A DNA stretch of 64,000 bases from NCBI GenBank assembly GCA_002439875.1, contig DJQB01000038.1, forward strand, positions 1 through 64,000, in the 5' to 3' direction. The notes beneath the pieces were generated by a model, which had not been told where the DNA came from, searched no databases, and saw only the letters and a list, made by a program, of their open reading frames with translations. The DNA comes from Bacteroidales bacterium UBA6397. GTDB taxonomy: Bacteria; Bacteroidota; Bacteroidia; Bacteroidales; UBA932. This document shows positions 42,267 to 50,859 of the stretch, piece after piece; the stretch's first letter is position 1; every line of letters starts with the position of its first letter. The translations under genes were made by a program, and so were the position numbers.

Positions 42267-43952
42267 TTAATTGTCAAACTGGTGGAACAGAGACTGAGAG
42301 ATGTTGATCATGAAATCACCCATAGCCTCAAGCTCAGCCAACATATCAAGGTAATAATTGATAGACAGGAATTTGTCCGCTTCCTTCTCTATCTGTATAA
42401 TGCCTTCATCACGAAGCTTGTCACGTGTCTCATTGATGACATCCTCGGCCTTGTAGGCATTGCTGATGTCCTTGAGTTTTCCGTCTGCGGCAGACCTCAT
42501 GTTTGAGACCATAACAGAAAAGGCTTGGTTAACCTTGCCAATCAATAAGTTAAGCTTAGCGATGGTCTCATCGTCAAAATCAAGCTTGTGCACATGCAGG
42601 CGGTTCAGGAGACGGCTGATGTTCTCGCAGCTATCGCCCAAACTTTCCAATTCACTGATCACTCGATAGATAACTTTTACCTCACGAGCCTCATTATCGT
42701 TCATGGACTCTGATGTAAGACTATTCAAGAAAGCAGCGATCTCATATTCAAACCTATCCGTGACCTCTTCACACTTCACGAGTTTCTGCCGATATTCCTC
42801 AAATCTGTCAGGATCTTTCTCGTTCAGAGCTAGTTTGACGTACTGAAAGCCATCTTGCGCTGTTGTGGCAAAATTCAGAGTCTCCTTGTACGCCTGCTCA
42901 ATCGAGATGGAAGGCGTTCCGAAAAGCCTACCTTTTCCGATGAACTTCAGATGAAAATCGCCCTTTTCAGGTTCCGGCTCTTTGATCCACATAGTCAACA
43001 AATTAGCAAACGGCTTACGGAACCAGACCAGAACCAATGTCGAAATCGCATTGAACAAGGTGTGGACGCAGGCGACGCCGAAAACAGCGGTCATCCGCGA
43101 ATCTAACCCGAATAAGGACACTAGTCCAAGATTGATCTTTATGAATATGTTAAAGAAAATCAGCACAAAGACAGCTCCGGCCACATTAAAGACAGTGTGG
43201 GCGAGAGCGGCTCTGCGGGCTTGAACCCCGGCATCGCTTGCAGCGATATTCGCTCCGATCGTGGTTCCGATGTTCTCTCCAAGAACCATCGCGGCGGCCA
43301 TCGGGAACGGAAGCCACCCAAGATAGGCCAGAACCATAGTCAGAACAACAGTGACGCTGGATGACTGAAGGAGGAAAGTGATGACAACACCTATAAGCAT
43401 GAATATCAGAACCGAACCAACTCCGTGCGAAGCCAGTCCAGTAATGAGAACTGCAAGTTGCGAAACAGTGTTAATCGCTGGTACAGAAGACTTTATGTAG
43501 ATCAAGCCAACAAATACAAGTGATAGGCCAAGAACAGCCTGACCGATGTTCTTGACAAGAGATTTCTTAGTAAGAGTCATGGCAAAACCGACTCCGAGCA
43601 ACACGAAAGCCAGTACCGTCACGTCAAGCCAGAATCCTGTAGCGGCAATTATCCAAGCAGTTATGGTAGTTCCGATGTTGGCGCCCATAATCACGCAGAT
43701 CCCTTGCTTCAACGATAGTGTCGCGACACTCACAAGACTAGCCACCAAGATTGTCGTGGCGCTTGAAGACTGGACAACGGCTGTGATTCCGGCACCGGAA
43801 AGAATCTGCTTGAACGGAGTTCCTGAAGTCATCCATTTCTCAAAACGCCTGAGCCGATCACCGCAGGCTTTCTGAATCCCTGAACTGAGCATCTCAAGTC
43901 CGAAGACAAAGAGAGCCAAAGCGCCAAGAAGAGTCAGTAATTGTAATATCAT
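42267..43952 (-). CDS. Na+/phosphate cotransporter with PhoU-like C-terminal domain
   Basis: A 561-residue NptA/PNaS family protein. Two inverted membrane repeats each carry the QSSS motif (VVQSSSATTIL near residue 60, LLQSSSVTVVLT near 190) and the paired GANIGTT/GENIGTT sequences that form the transport pathway. From about residue 350 a cytosolic PhoU-like helical domain follows (TAQDGFQYVKLAL...LESLGDSCENISRLL). It imports phosphate with sodium. The PhoU-like tail suggests feedback by phosphate status, an inference from the family. Confidence 0.92.
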   Translation of the reverse strand: MILQLLTLLGALALFVFGLEMLSSGIQKACGDRLRRFEKWMTSGTPFKQILSGAGITAVVQSSSATTILVASLVSVATLSLKQGICVIMGANIGTTITAWIIAATGFWLDVTVLAFVLLGVGFAMTLTKKSLVKNIGQAVLGLSLVFVGLIYIKSSVPAINTVSQLAVLITGLASHGVGSVLIFMLIGVVITFLLQSSSVTVVLTMVLAYLGWLPFPMAAAMVLGENIGTTIGANIAASDAGVQARRAALAHTVFNVAGAVFVLIFFNIFIKINLGLVSLFGLDSRMTAVFGVACVHTLFNAISTLVLVWFRKPFANLLTMWIKEPEPEKGDFHLKFIGKGRLFGTPSISIEQAYKETLNFATTAQDGFQYVKLALNEKDPDRFEEYRQKLVKCEEVTDRFEYEIAAFLNSLTSESMNDNEAREVKVIYRVISELESLGDSCENISRLLNRLHVHKLDFDDETIAKLNLLIGKVNQAFSVMVSNMRSAADGKLKDISNAYKAEDVINETRDKLRDEGIIQIEKEADKFLSINYYLDMLAELEAMGDFMINISQSLFHQFDN

Positions 43953-44023
43953 ATCAAAGGGTAGTGTTTATCGGATAGCCAACTTAACATAATCCAAATT
44001 GTGTAACAAAACAGGCGAGCGCT

Positions 44024-45184
44024 CTATACAAGCGAAGCGATTGATTCTGAGTCGAATTTCTCTGGCGTGAATCCTTGATTGAAAGTTGCGCCTTCACCGA
44101 GAATCTCAAATCCGGCAGCCGTCGCCATCTCATTAAGCAACCTGACACTAGCTGACGCCCATGTGAACGATCCGAACGCGAAGAATCTTCTGTTCTTGAC
44201 CAGTCGGTCGCAGATCGCTTCCATCAATTGACGTACCGGCGGCAATATTCCATTATTATAGGTCGGTGAGCCAAGAATCACCGTGTCATACTTGAACACG
44301 TCACGAAGCGCGAATGAGTAACTTTCATCATTTAGATTGTGAAGTGTGAACGGAATTCCACGCTTTTTCAAGGATGCAGACAAAGCCAAAGCAGCTTTCC
44401 CGGTGTTGCCGTACATTGAGCCATAAGCCAGGCAAACTCCATGTTCCAGAGGCTCATAACGGCTGAGTTTGCCGTACAACGAGACGACCTCAGGAATATG
44501 CTTCTCCCAAACGGGGCCGTGCGTGCTGCAAATCCTGCATATTTCCAATCCGCCAAGCTTTTTGAGAGCTGCCTGGACCGGTGCGGCATATTTTCCGACG
44601 ATATTCGAGTAATATCTTGTCATCTCGTCATGATATTCATTGAATATTCCTGACTGCGAATCTATTACGCTATTGGGAAACGTCTTGAACGTGCCAAACG
44701 CGTCTCCGGAGAACAAGGTCTTCTCCTCAGGACACCAGGTGACCATTGTCTCCGGCCAGTGAACCATAGGGATCATGAAAAACTCTAGGCTGGAACATCC
44801 CAACGAGAGAGTCTCCCCTTCCTTTATCACATGGATGTTGTCCGTAAGACCTTGGTAGCCCTCAATCATCGGAACCGCCTTGGCGTTTGTAACTATTGTA
44901 CAATCAGGATATTCATTTCTTATAACACTTTGGAGAGCACTATGATCAGGCTCCATGTGATTAACAATCAGATAGTCTATCTTCCTGTCCCCTATCTCAG
45001 ACTTTATGTTGGCCAAAAATTGATCCTTGAACGCTGCTGCGGCCGTGTCAATCAAAGCAATTTTCTCATCCACAACCAGATAAGAATTATAGCTAATGCC
45101 AAAAGGAAGCGGCCACTGCCGCTCAAATAATTTAGTCTGCAGGTCATTCACACCCACAAAACGGATTCTTTCTGATAGTCTCAT
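44024..45184 (-). CDS. FprA family A-type flavoprotein (flavodiiron protein)
   Basis: Cytosolic O2 or NO reductase of 386 residues. The beta-lactamase-like domain has the diiron ligands in HMEPDHSA, plus IPMVHWPETM and the GDAFGTF segment. A C-terminal flavodoxin domain (about 250-385) holds FMN through YGSMYGNTGKAA and GSPTYNNG. In anaerobes it reduces oxygen to water using rubredoxin or another donor, giving oxygen tolerance. ATG 45184 is preferred to an upstream TTG at 45193. A minus-strand -7 box TAAATTTG lies at 45249-45242. Confidence 0.92.
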   Translation of the reverse strand: MRLSERIRFVGVNDLQTKLFERQWPLPFGISYNSYLVVDEKIALIDTAAAAFKDQFLANIKSEIGDRKIDYLIVNHMEPDHSALQSVIRNEYPDCTIVTNAKAVPMIEGYQGLTDNIHVIKEGETLSLGCSSLEFFMIPMVHWPETMVTWCPEEKTLFSGDAFGTFKTFPNSVIDSQSGIFNEYHDEMTRYYSNIVGKYAAPVQAALKKLGGLEICRICSTHGPVWEKHIPEVVSLYGKLSRYEPLEHGVCLAYGSMYGNTGKAALALSASLKKRGIPFTLHNLNDESYSFALRDVFKYDTVILGSPTYNNGILPPVRQLMEAICDRLVKNRRFFAFGSFTWASASVRLLNEMATAAGFEILGEGATFNQGFTPEKFDSESIASLV

Positions 45185-45241
45185 CGTGTTCAAATTAGTT
45201 CTTTACTGACATCGGCACAATACAGACCGACAAGTGAATTA

Positions 45242-45279
45242 CAAATTTACGAAACTTATTCCGCTTTTTCTTAAATTTG
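45242..45279. promoter_or_regulatory. Divergent -7 boxes, flavoprotein and rarA
   Basis: Minus-strand TAAATTTG (45249-45242) for the flavoprotein and plus-strand TAAATTTG (45272-45279) for rarA. They are back to back, so the two start sites diverge without overlap. -33 elements are not clear. The rarA leader would be about 97 nt and AT-rich. Confidence 0.4.
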
Positions 45280-45382
45280 CGTTCGGTAAAGCCGAAAAAT
45301 AGCGACTAAGCCTTATTAACATTAATGTTATCCTTATAAACATTATTGTTTTAATTATTAATTTAACGAATTTTAGACAAAC

Positions 45383-46705
45383 ATGCCAGATACTTACCAA
45401 AGAATAGGTCAAAGTGCGATGCTCCCCCCGCTTCCGGAGAGAATGAGGCCGAAAAAATTGTCTGAATATGTCGGGCAAAGACATCTCGTAGGCGAAGGAT
45501 GCATCCTGAGGAAGATGATTGAGAACGGAAATCTGTCCTCGTTCATCCTTTGGGGACCTCCGGGAGTCGGGAAAACCACGTTGGCAGGTATAATCGCACA
45601 GACATTGTCGCGGGACTTCTACACTCTGTCAGCAGTCAGCTCCGGAGTGAAGGATGTCCGAGATGTGATTGAGAAGGCCAAAAGCGCGTCAGTGTTCTCC
45701 AACGGAGCAGCCCCGATCCTGTTCATTGATGAGATCCACCGTTTCAACAAGGCCCAGCAGGACGCCCTTCTCGGAGCCGTTGAGAACGGTACGATTGTTC
45801 TGATTGGCGCCACGACAGAGAACCCTTCGTTCGAGGTGATCACCCCGCTCCTGTCCAGATGCCAGGTCTTCGTGCTTAAATCTCTGGAAGCCAACGATCT
45901 CCAAACTTTGCTGGACAGAGCTCTGAAAGAAGACGTTCTTCTGAAGGAGAAAGACATCGAGGTGAAGGAAAACGAGGCACTGTTCCGTTACAGCGGAGGT
46001 GACGGCAGGAAACTTCTTAACGCGCTCGAAATCGTTGTCGATTCTTTCTCCGGGAAAGAATCCCACATCGTCATTGACAACAAGACCGTCACGGCTTGCA
46101 TTCAGGAGAATCTGGCGATTTACGACAAGGATGGAGAGATGCACTACGACATCATCTCGGCCTTCATCAAATCCATCCGAGGGTCCGACCCTAACGCAGC
46201 GGTCTATTATCTGGCCAGAATGCTTGACGGAGGCGAGGATCCTTTGTTCATAGCGAGGAGGCTATGCATCTCGGCTGCCGAGGATGTCGGACTTGCCAAT
46301 CCGAACGCCTTGCTGCTGGCGAACTCATGCTTCCATATTGTCCACCAGATAGGCATGCCAGAGGCAAGAATCCCGCTTTCCGAGGCGACAATCTATCTTG
46401 CAAGCTCTCCTAAAAGTAATGCAGCATATCTTGCGATAAATAAGGCTATTGAAACCGCACATTCAGACAACCGCGCGCCCGTTCCACTGTACCTGAGAAA
46501 CGCTCCCACAAAACTGATGGAAGAACTGGGTTACGCTGATGGCTACAAATATGCACACGACTACCCTGGCCACTTCACCGACCTGGAGTTCATGCCATCC
46601 GGACTCGAAGGCACTGTCTTTTACGAACCAGCGCAAAATCCTCAAGAAGACAGGTTGAAGGCCTATCTTGAGGCATGCTGGCCCAAGTACTACTCAAAAA
46701 AGTAA
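45383..46705 (+). CDS. rarA: Replication-associated recombination protein RarA
   Basis: AAA+ protein of 440 residues (MgsA/WRNIP1 family) acting at stalled replication forks. P-loop GPPGVGKTT near residue 59, Walker B LFIDEIHRFNKAQQD near 113, sensor 1 IGATTENPSF. The MgsA C-terminal domain includes DGGEDPLFIARRL and the final YKYAHDYPGHF. Length and order fit the family. A 50-base gap with a promoter box separates it from the antiporter gene. Confidence 0.94.
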   Translation: MPDTYQRIGQSAMLPPLPERMRPKKLSEYVGQRHLVGEGCILRKMIENGNLSSFILWGPPGVGKTTLAGIIAQTLSRDFYTLSAVSSGVKDVRDVIEKAKSASVFSNGAAPILFIDEIHRFNKAQQDALLGAVENGTIVLIGATTENPSFEVITPLLSRCQVFVLKSLEANDLQTLLDRALKEDVLLKEKDIEVKENEALFRYSGGDGRKLLNALEIVVDSFSGKESHIVIDNKTVTACIQENLAIYDKDGEMHYDIISAFIKSIRGSDPNAAVYYLARMLDGGEDPLFIARRLCISAAEDVGLANPNALLLANSCFHIVHQIGMPEARIPLSEATIYLASSPKSNAAYLAINKAIETAHSDNRAPVPLYLRNAPTKLMEELGYADGYKYAHDYPGHFTDLEFMPSGLEGTVFYEPAQNPQEDRLKAYLEACWPKYYSKK

Positions 46706-46726
46706 TATAGTTTACTAATTTTTCAT

Positions 46727-46734
46727 TAAATTTG
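46727..46734 (+). promoter_or_regulatory. -7 box for the Ca/Na antiporter gene
   Basis: TAAATTTG (46727-46734) 21 bases before the ATG. A -33 TTG is missing, so the call rests on the -7 box and spacing only. Confidence 0.35.
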
Positions 46735-46755
46735 TGACTCAAAATATAGCAAAAA

Positions 46756-47742
46756 ATGATAACAGAGATCCTTATCCTGATTGCAGGGCTTGCACTGGTC
46801 GTTCTTGGGGCCGAATGGCTTGTTGACGGATCATCCACAATCGCCAGGAAGGCCGGACTCAGTGAGTTCGTGATCGGACTGACCATTGTCGGGATAGGCA
46901 CGTCTTCTCCCGAACTGGTCGTAAGTCTCACCGGAGCCTTGAAAGGCAACGCTGACATCGCTGTGGGCAACATAGTAGGCTCGAACATATTCAATGTTCT
47001 CTTTATCTTGGGATTCACGGCATTGATCCGACCTATAGCGATGACCCGGAACAACGTGAAAGTTGACATACCTCTTAACATTTTGGTGACAGTGCTTCTG
47101 ATAGCCTTCGGGATGCATCACTCCTTGTTCGGTATAGGTGAGCATGATATATTGTCAAAAACCGAAGGATTTGTATTTCTGGCACTTTTTGCTGCATATA
47201 TGTATTGGTCCTTCAAGTCTGGAAAGGTTGACGGAGAAGAACAGCCCTCAGAACCGGAAAACAGGAAAACCTGGGTTGCGGCATTAATGATAGCCGGAGG
47301 CCTTGCGGCCTTGATTTACGGTGGCGACAAGTTTGTGGACAGTGCCACACAAATTGCCAAGATGCTTGGCATCAGCGACAAATTCATAGCCGTCACAATA
47401 CTTGCCGGTGGCACATCATTGCCAGAACTGGTCACCTGCGTTGTGGCCGCGGCGAAGAAAAAGGGACAGTTGGCACTCGGAAATATCCTTGGCTCCAACA
47501 TCAGCAACATTCTGATGATTCTTGGCATTTCCGCTGTAGCTTACAGACCGTCGCCAGGGGCACCCTCTGGCCTTTCATTCAGCGGTATGTCATTCATGGA
47601 CCTCGGCATTCTACTTCTTGGGGCAATCTTAATTTGGGTCAGTGCCTTCACCGGAAAGGGTCGAAAGCTGGACAGGGGCGAAGGCTTCGCCTTCCTCGCA
47701 TTCTACGCATATTACGTCTTCTGGTTGCTTAAAAATATGTAA
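46756..47742 (+). CDS. Calcium/sodium antiporter, CaCA family (YrbG-like)
   Basis: A 328-residue inner-membrane exchanger with ten or so helices. Both alpha-repeats are clear: GIGTSSPELVVSLTGALKG with GNIVGSNIFN in the first half, and AGGTSLPELVTCVVAAAKK with GNILGSNISN in the second. The acidic Glu in each SPEL/LPEL motif binds cation. A short acidic cytosolic loop (EEQPSEPEN) joins the halves. It probably expels Ca2+ against Na+ or H+. It is followed after 26 bases by the cysteate synthase gene. Confidence 0.92.
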   Translation: MITEILILIAGLALVVLGAEWLVDGSSTIARKAGLSEFVIGLTIVGIGTSSPELVVSLTGALKGNADIAVGNIVGSNIFNVLFILGFTALIRPIAMTRNNVKVDIPLNILVTVLLIAFGMHHSLFGIGEHDILSKTEGFVFLALFAAYMYWSFKSGKVDGEEQPSEPENRKTWVAALMIAGGLAALIYGGDKFVDSATQIAKMLGISDKFIAVTILAGGTSLPELVTCVVAAAKKKGQLALGNILGSNISNILMILGISAVAYRPSPGAPSGLSFSGMSFMDLGILLLGAILIWVSAFTGKGRKLDRGEGFAFLAFYAYYVFWLLKNM

Positions 47743-47768
47743 ATGAATATATTAAAAGAACAATCAAT

Positions 47769-49052
47769 ATGAAATTCAAACCAACAAACTACCAGTTGAT
47801 GAATGTGGGCACTGGGAGATTATTCCAGGATGCCGGTTGGTCATTGGCAGACCCTGAGACATCCGCACCGTCATTGGTAAGAGCAGTGTACGAGAATGAG
47901 AAGTTCACTCCTCGTGATGACCTCAAAGGACTTTACAGATACGCTGAATGGCTTCCGATCAACAGAACGCTTAAAAATTCGCATGCCCCTGTGACCTACA
48001 AGAGCAAAGGGCTCGCTGAGCTTCTCGGAATGGATAACCTGTACATAACCCTGTCCGGGTACGTTCCCAAGCGTGGCGCCAAGATGGAGACCTGCTCTTT
48101 CAAGGAGACAGAGGCGTTCTCCGTCTGTGCAAGGCTGCCGAAGAACGACAAGCACATCCTTGTGGTCCAGTCAGCCGGCAACACGGCCAGGGCATTCGCC
48201 CGTGTGTGCTCCGACAACGACATTCCGATTGTAATCTGCATCCCTAACGACAACATCAGCGATCTTTGGTTCCTTAAGAAGCTGAAATCATGTGTCAAGG
48301 TGATCGCGACACCTAACGGAACGGATTACTATGATGCCATAGCCCTCGGCGAAAAACTCTGCAAGGATTCCCGTTATCTGGCCGAAGGTGGCGCTAAGAA
48401 TGTCGCCAGAAGAGACGGCATGGGTACCACGCTTTTGAGCGCGGTGGAGACAATCGGAAGGATTCCTGACGCTTATTTCCAGGCTGTCGGCAGCGGAACC
48501 GGTGCGATCGCGGCTTGGGAGAACGCATGCAGGCTTGCCAAGGACGGTCGTTTCGGTGAGAACAAGATGAGGGTTTATTGTGTTCAGAACGCTCCGTTCA
48601 CACTCATGTACGACTCATGGAAAGCGGGTTCGAGGGATCTCGTGCCGATCACCCCGGAAGAGTCCAGAAAGAGCGCGGAAGTGATCCTCGCAAAAGTTCT
48701 TTCCAACAGAAAACCTCCATACAGCCTTGCAGGCGGTCTTTTCGACACTCTCAAGGAATCCAACGGTGACTTCTTCAAGGTAACAAACGATGACATCGTC
48801 TATTGGATGCTCCAATTCTTCAATAAGGAAGGGTACGACATATTCCCAGCCGCGGCATCAGCAGTGGCCGCTTTGAAGAAAGCCCTTGACAAGGGCACAG
48901 TCAAGAAGGATGAGACCGTGATGCTGAATATTACCGGAGCCGGAATGCTTAACGCCACCAGCAAAGGTTTCGAGATGAAGAAGCCGGATCTAATTCTCAG
49001 CACAGAACTCTCCGCTGAGGAAGTCATCGCCAGTGTTGACCGGCTGTTTTAG
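47769..49052 (+). CDS. Cysteate synthase-like PLP enzyme (threonine synthase paralogue)
   Basis: Fold-type II PLP enzyme of 427 residues. The likely PLP lysine is Lys112 in METCSFKETEA, and a phosphate/cofactor loop SAGNTA lies at 135-140. The N-terminal zinc-finger-like segment of classical threonine synthase is absent, and the SFKETEA surroundings resemble cysteate synthase, which makes L-cysteate from O-phosphoserine and sulfite. In Alistipes and relatives cysteate feeds sulfonolipid (capnine) synthesis; in methanogens the enzyme serves coenzyme M. A threonine synthase or other beta/gamma-replacement role remains possible. The later sulfonolipid genes are not in this window. Confidence 0.7.
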   Translation: MKFKPTNYQLMNVGTGRLFQDAGWSLADPETSAPSLVRAVYENEKFTPRDDLKGLYRYAEWLPINRTLKNSHAPVTYKSKGLAELLGMDNLYITLSGYVPKRGAKMETCSFKETEAFSVCARLPKNDKHILVVQSAGNTARAFARVCSDNDIPIVICIPNDNISDLWFLKKLKSCVKVIATPNGTDYYDAIALGEKLCKDSRYLAEGGAKNVARRDGMGTTLLSAVETIGRIPDAYFQAVGSGTGAIAAWENACRLAKDGRFGENKMRVYCVQNAPFTLMYDSWKAGSRDLVPITPEESRKSAEVILAKVLSNRKPPYSLAGGLFDTLKESNGDFFKVTNDDIVYWMLQFFNKEGYDIFPAAASAVAALKKALDKGTVKKDETVMLNITGAGMLNATSKGFEMKKPDLILSTELSAEEVIASVDRLF

Positions 49053-49101
49053 TTTGTAATATTTTACAGCCTCTTTTGGGGCGGCAAACAACTGACTTTC
49101 G

Positions 49102-49483
49102 AATTTTGCACGTTACCAAAATTTTGAAATTCATTTTTTCTACTGCTTAAGAAGCTGTTTTGATTTGTTTGTTTGAAGGTTTGATAGTGAAAAACTTCAG
49201 GTTCGACCGCTTCTTCCAAGGAAGATAGCGGTGCTATCTGACTGAAGAAGCGGGAAGAAAATGAAGATTTTTTCACCTCAAAGAACATTTCAAATAAATT
49301 AAAACAGCTTCTAAAAATGTTATCGGAGAATGAACAACATGTATAACAAAGATGTTTAAATTGATAACTAATCTGTTTCAACACCTATAAAGCAATAATA
49401 TATAATCAAACTTGAATTATAGAACTGAATAAGTACAGTGTTCATAAAATAAAAATTCCCTAATTATGGTAACGTGCAAAATT
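49102..49483. repeat. Possible MITE-like element with 16-bp terminal inverted repeats
   Basis: AATTTTGCACGTTACC at 49102-49117 is the exact reverse complement of 49468-49483. The 382 bases so bounded contain no ORF but a long palindrome. No target-site duplication is evident at the edges, so the mobile nature is only suggested. Confidence 0.4.
49151..49311. repeat. 161-bp imperfect palindrome
   Basis: The arms 49151-49229 and 49233-49311 are imperfect reverse complements centred at 49231. Matching blocks include GAAGCTGTTTT at the outer ends (49151-49161 with 49301-49311), GTGAAAAA in the middle, CGCTTCTTC near 49209-49217, and AGATAGC (49223-49229) beside the centre. A transcript would fold into a long hairpin, and the DNA could extrude a cruciform. 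Confidence 0.6.
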
Positions 49484-49500
49484 AGGGAATTTTCTATTTT
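49452..49500 (+). terminator. Terminator-like hairpin, 14-bp stem
   Basis: AAAATTCCCTAATT (49452-49465) pairs with 49480-49493, leaving a 14-nt loop; TTTT runs follow. It may end the cysteate synthase transcript from the plus strand. Its loop contains GTAACGTG, complementary to the loop of a small hairpin at 49102-49123. Confidence 0.5.
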
Positions 49501-49505
49501 TGAAC

Positions 49506-49588
49506 GACTATCCAGTATCGGATAAAGCGGTTCGATAGTCATCATGTCGCTTAGACAAGCTCAGCGACCGAACTAAGCAAGGTCGCTG
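49506..49588. repeat. REP-like palindromic repeat
   Basis: Hairpins GACTATC (49506-49512) with GATAGTC (49534-49540), and CAGCGACC (49562-49569) with GGTCGCTG (49581-49588); an alternative pairing is GCTTAG (49549-49554) with CTAAGC (49573-49578). The core GACAAGCTCAGCGACC resembles palindromic repeats that I recall as abundant in many bacterial genomes. Copy number here cannot be judged from one window. Confidence 0.4.
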
Positions 49589-49601
49589 ACGTAACCCAAC
49601 T

Positions 49602-50774
49602 TTATTCCTGGCGAAGCGGCTCACCGGAAACAAGACGCTCCTTCGACTCGACAGGATTAGAGTAGATGCGGAGGAAGATATCACGTAGCTCGGCACGGTT
49701 GAGACGGCGCTCAACCTTGTCCAGCCTATGCTCGGTATATTCAGTGAACTTCTCTACATCCTCCGGAGTATAGAGTTCAGCATATTTGTAGCAGTGATTT
49801 ACAAGGTCGTAGGCGATGTAGTTAGTCTTCCAAAGCTGATAGCCTGCGATGATCCTCTTGTCAATGGCATGCCTGATGGACTGATAGCGGTCATTTTTAT
49901 CACAACGTGATGCCATCTCGATCTCGTCTGGAGTCAGAGGCAGACCGAAGTTAAGATGAACGTTGCCTTTCTGCTGACGAATGCCCATAACGATGCTGTG
50001 AAGATCCTCGGTGCGTGTCTTGACATACTTCTGTGTCCTTGAGATAAGGATCTCACGCGCCTTGCGGACATCGCACGGCTCATATTCATAAGAGATGCTG
50101 AGAGGGACGATGTTCAGTTCGGAGAAGTTCTCCTTAAATGACTTCGTTCCGCTCATATCAAGCATTTTCAGCAAGCCCTGCTCCGTAGTGTCAATTCCAT
50201 CCTTGGTACGTCCCTGCCTCTGAGCCAACCAGATAGACGACTTACCGGAAGTAATGGTTTGGCGAATATACTTTGACAGAACCTGTGAGGACAAGTATAG
50301 TTCTCTCGCGGAAATCCCTCTAATCACCCTAATCATCCTATTGGACCTAAGAAGGTATTCAACCGTCTTGCTCTGCTTGATCAGGTTGTCTCCGACACAA
50401 ATCTCGGTCATTGGTATGCCGTTCTTAAATAGAACTTGCTGAGTGATGGCTGGATCAAGGATAATGTCCCTATGATTAGACATCGCCAAAAACTTTCCTT
50501 TCAGTTCCTTGATGTAGCTGATGCCGTCGTATGAGAAATTATGGATAGTATGCTCCATAACCCAGGTGACAGCTTTGTTCATCACAATCTCTTGAAACTC
50601 ATCAATATTATGAACACTTTTCAGGGCGTTCCTGAGATATGTGACCGGCTCGTCAGGGAACAGATATTCGGAAATCGCCAAAACAGCGGGATGATTCGCG
50701 ACCTTGTTCAAAGCCTCGACAGCCTCAGCATCATTGTAAGGACAGATGCTATCAAATTCAGATGAATCAGCCAT
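49602..50774 (-). CDS. PlsC-like acyltransferase family protein
   Basis: A 390-residue cytosolic or membrane-associated protein with an acyltransferase (PF01553-like) core. The motif-I region reads SNHRDIILDPA (His and Asp of the HxxxxD-type catalytic pair, spaced slightly differently from PlsB), and a later motif reads WLAQRQGRTKDG. It probably transfers acyl chains to glycerol-phosphate or a related lipid, but the acceptor is uncertain. Basic helical segments at the C-terminus could bind membrane. ATG 50774 is chosen over an upstream TTG at 50780. A strong promoter precedes it. Confidence 0.75.
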   Translation of the reverse strand: MADSSEFDSICPYNDAEAVEALNKVANHPAVLAISEYLFPDEPVTYLRNALKSVHNIDEFQEIVMNKAVTWVMEHTIHNFSYDGISYIKELKGKFLAMSNHRDIILDPAITQQVLFKNGIPMTEICVGDNLIKQSKTVEYLLRSNRMIRVIRGISARELYLSSQVLSKYIRQTITSGKSSIWLAQRQGRTKDGIDTTEQGLLKMLDMSGTKSFKENFSELNIVPLSISYEYEPCDVRKAREILISRTQKYVKTRTEDLHSIVMGIRQQKGNVHLNFGLPLTPDEIEMASRCDKNDRYQSIRHAIDKRIIAGYQLWKTNYIAYDLVNHCYKYAELYTPEDVEKFTEYTEHRLDKVERRLNRAELRDIFLRIYSNPVESKERLVSGEPLRQE

Positions 50775-50799
50775 AATCAATCATCATTTGTAATCTTTG

Positions 50800-50831
50800 C
50801 AAATTTAAGCAATTTACTTAAAATTAGCAAA
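50800..50831 (-). promoter_or_regulatory. Promoter of the acyltransferase gene
   Basis: Minus-strand TTTG (50831-50828), 20 bases, TAAATTTG (50807-50800), a full match to the Bacteroidota consensus. The start codon lies about 20 nt beyond the expected transcription start. Confidence 0.65.
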
Positions 50832-50859
50832 GACTTGTAGCCAACTCTACGCAAAGGGC

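Larger units (their letters stand above)
49053..49601. repeat. Gene-free, inverted-repeat-rich intergenic island
   Basis: A 549-base gap between convergent genes with no credible ORF. It contains a 16-bp perfect inverted repeat pair at its flanks, a 161-bp imperfect palindrome, a terminator-like hairpin and a REP-like palindrome, described separately. It reads as one or more small non-autonomous repeat elements settled between convergent 3' ends. Confidence 0.55.

Noticed and set aside
49508..49714. 68-residue minus-strand ORF over the REP-like repeat
   Set aside because: Overlaps the 3' end of the acyltransferase gene and consists of repeat-derived sequence.
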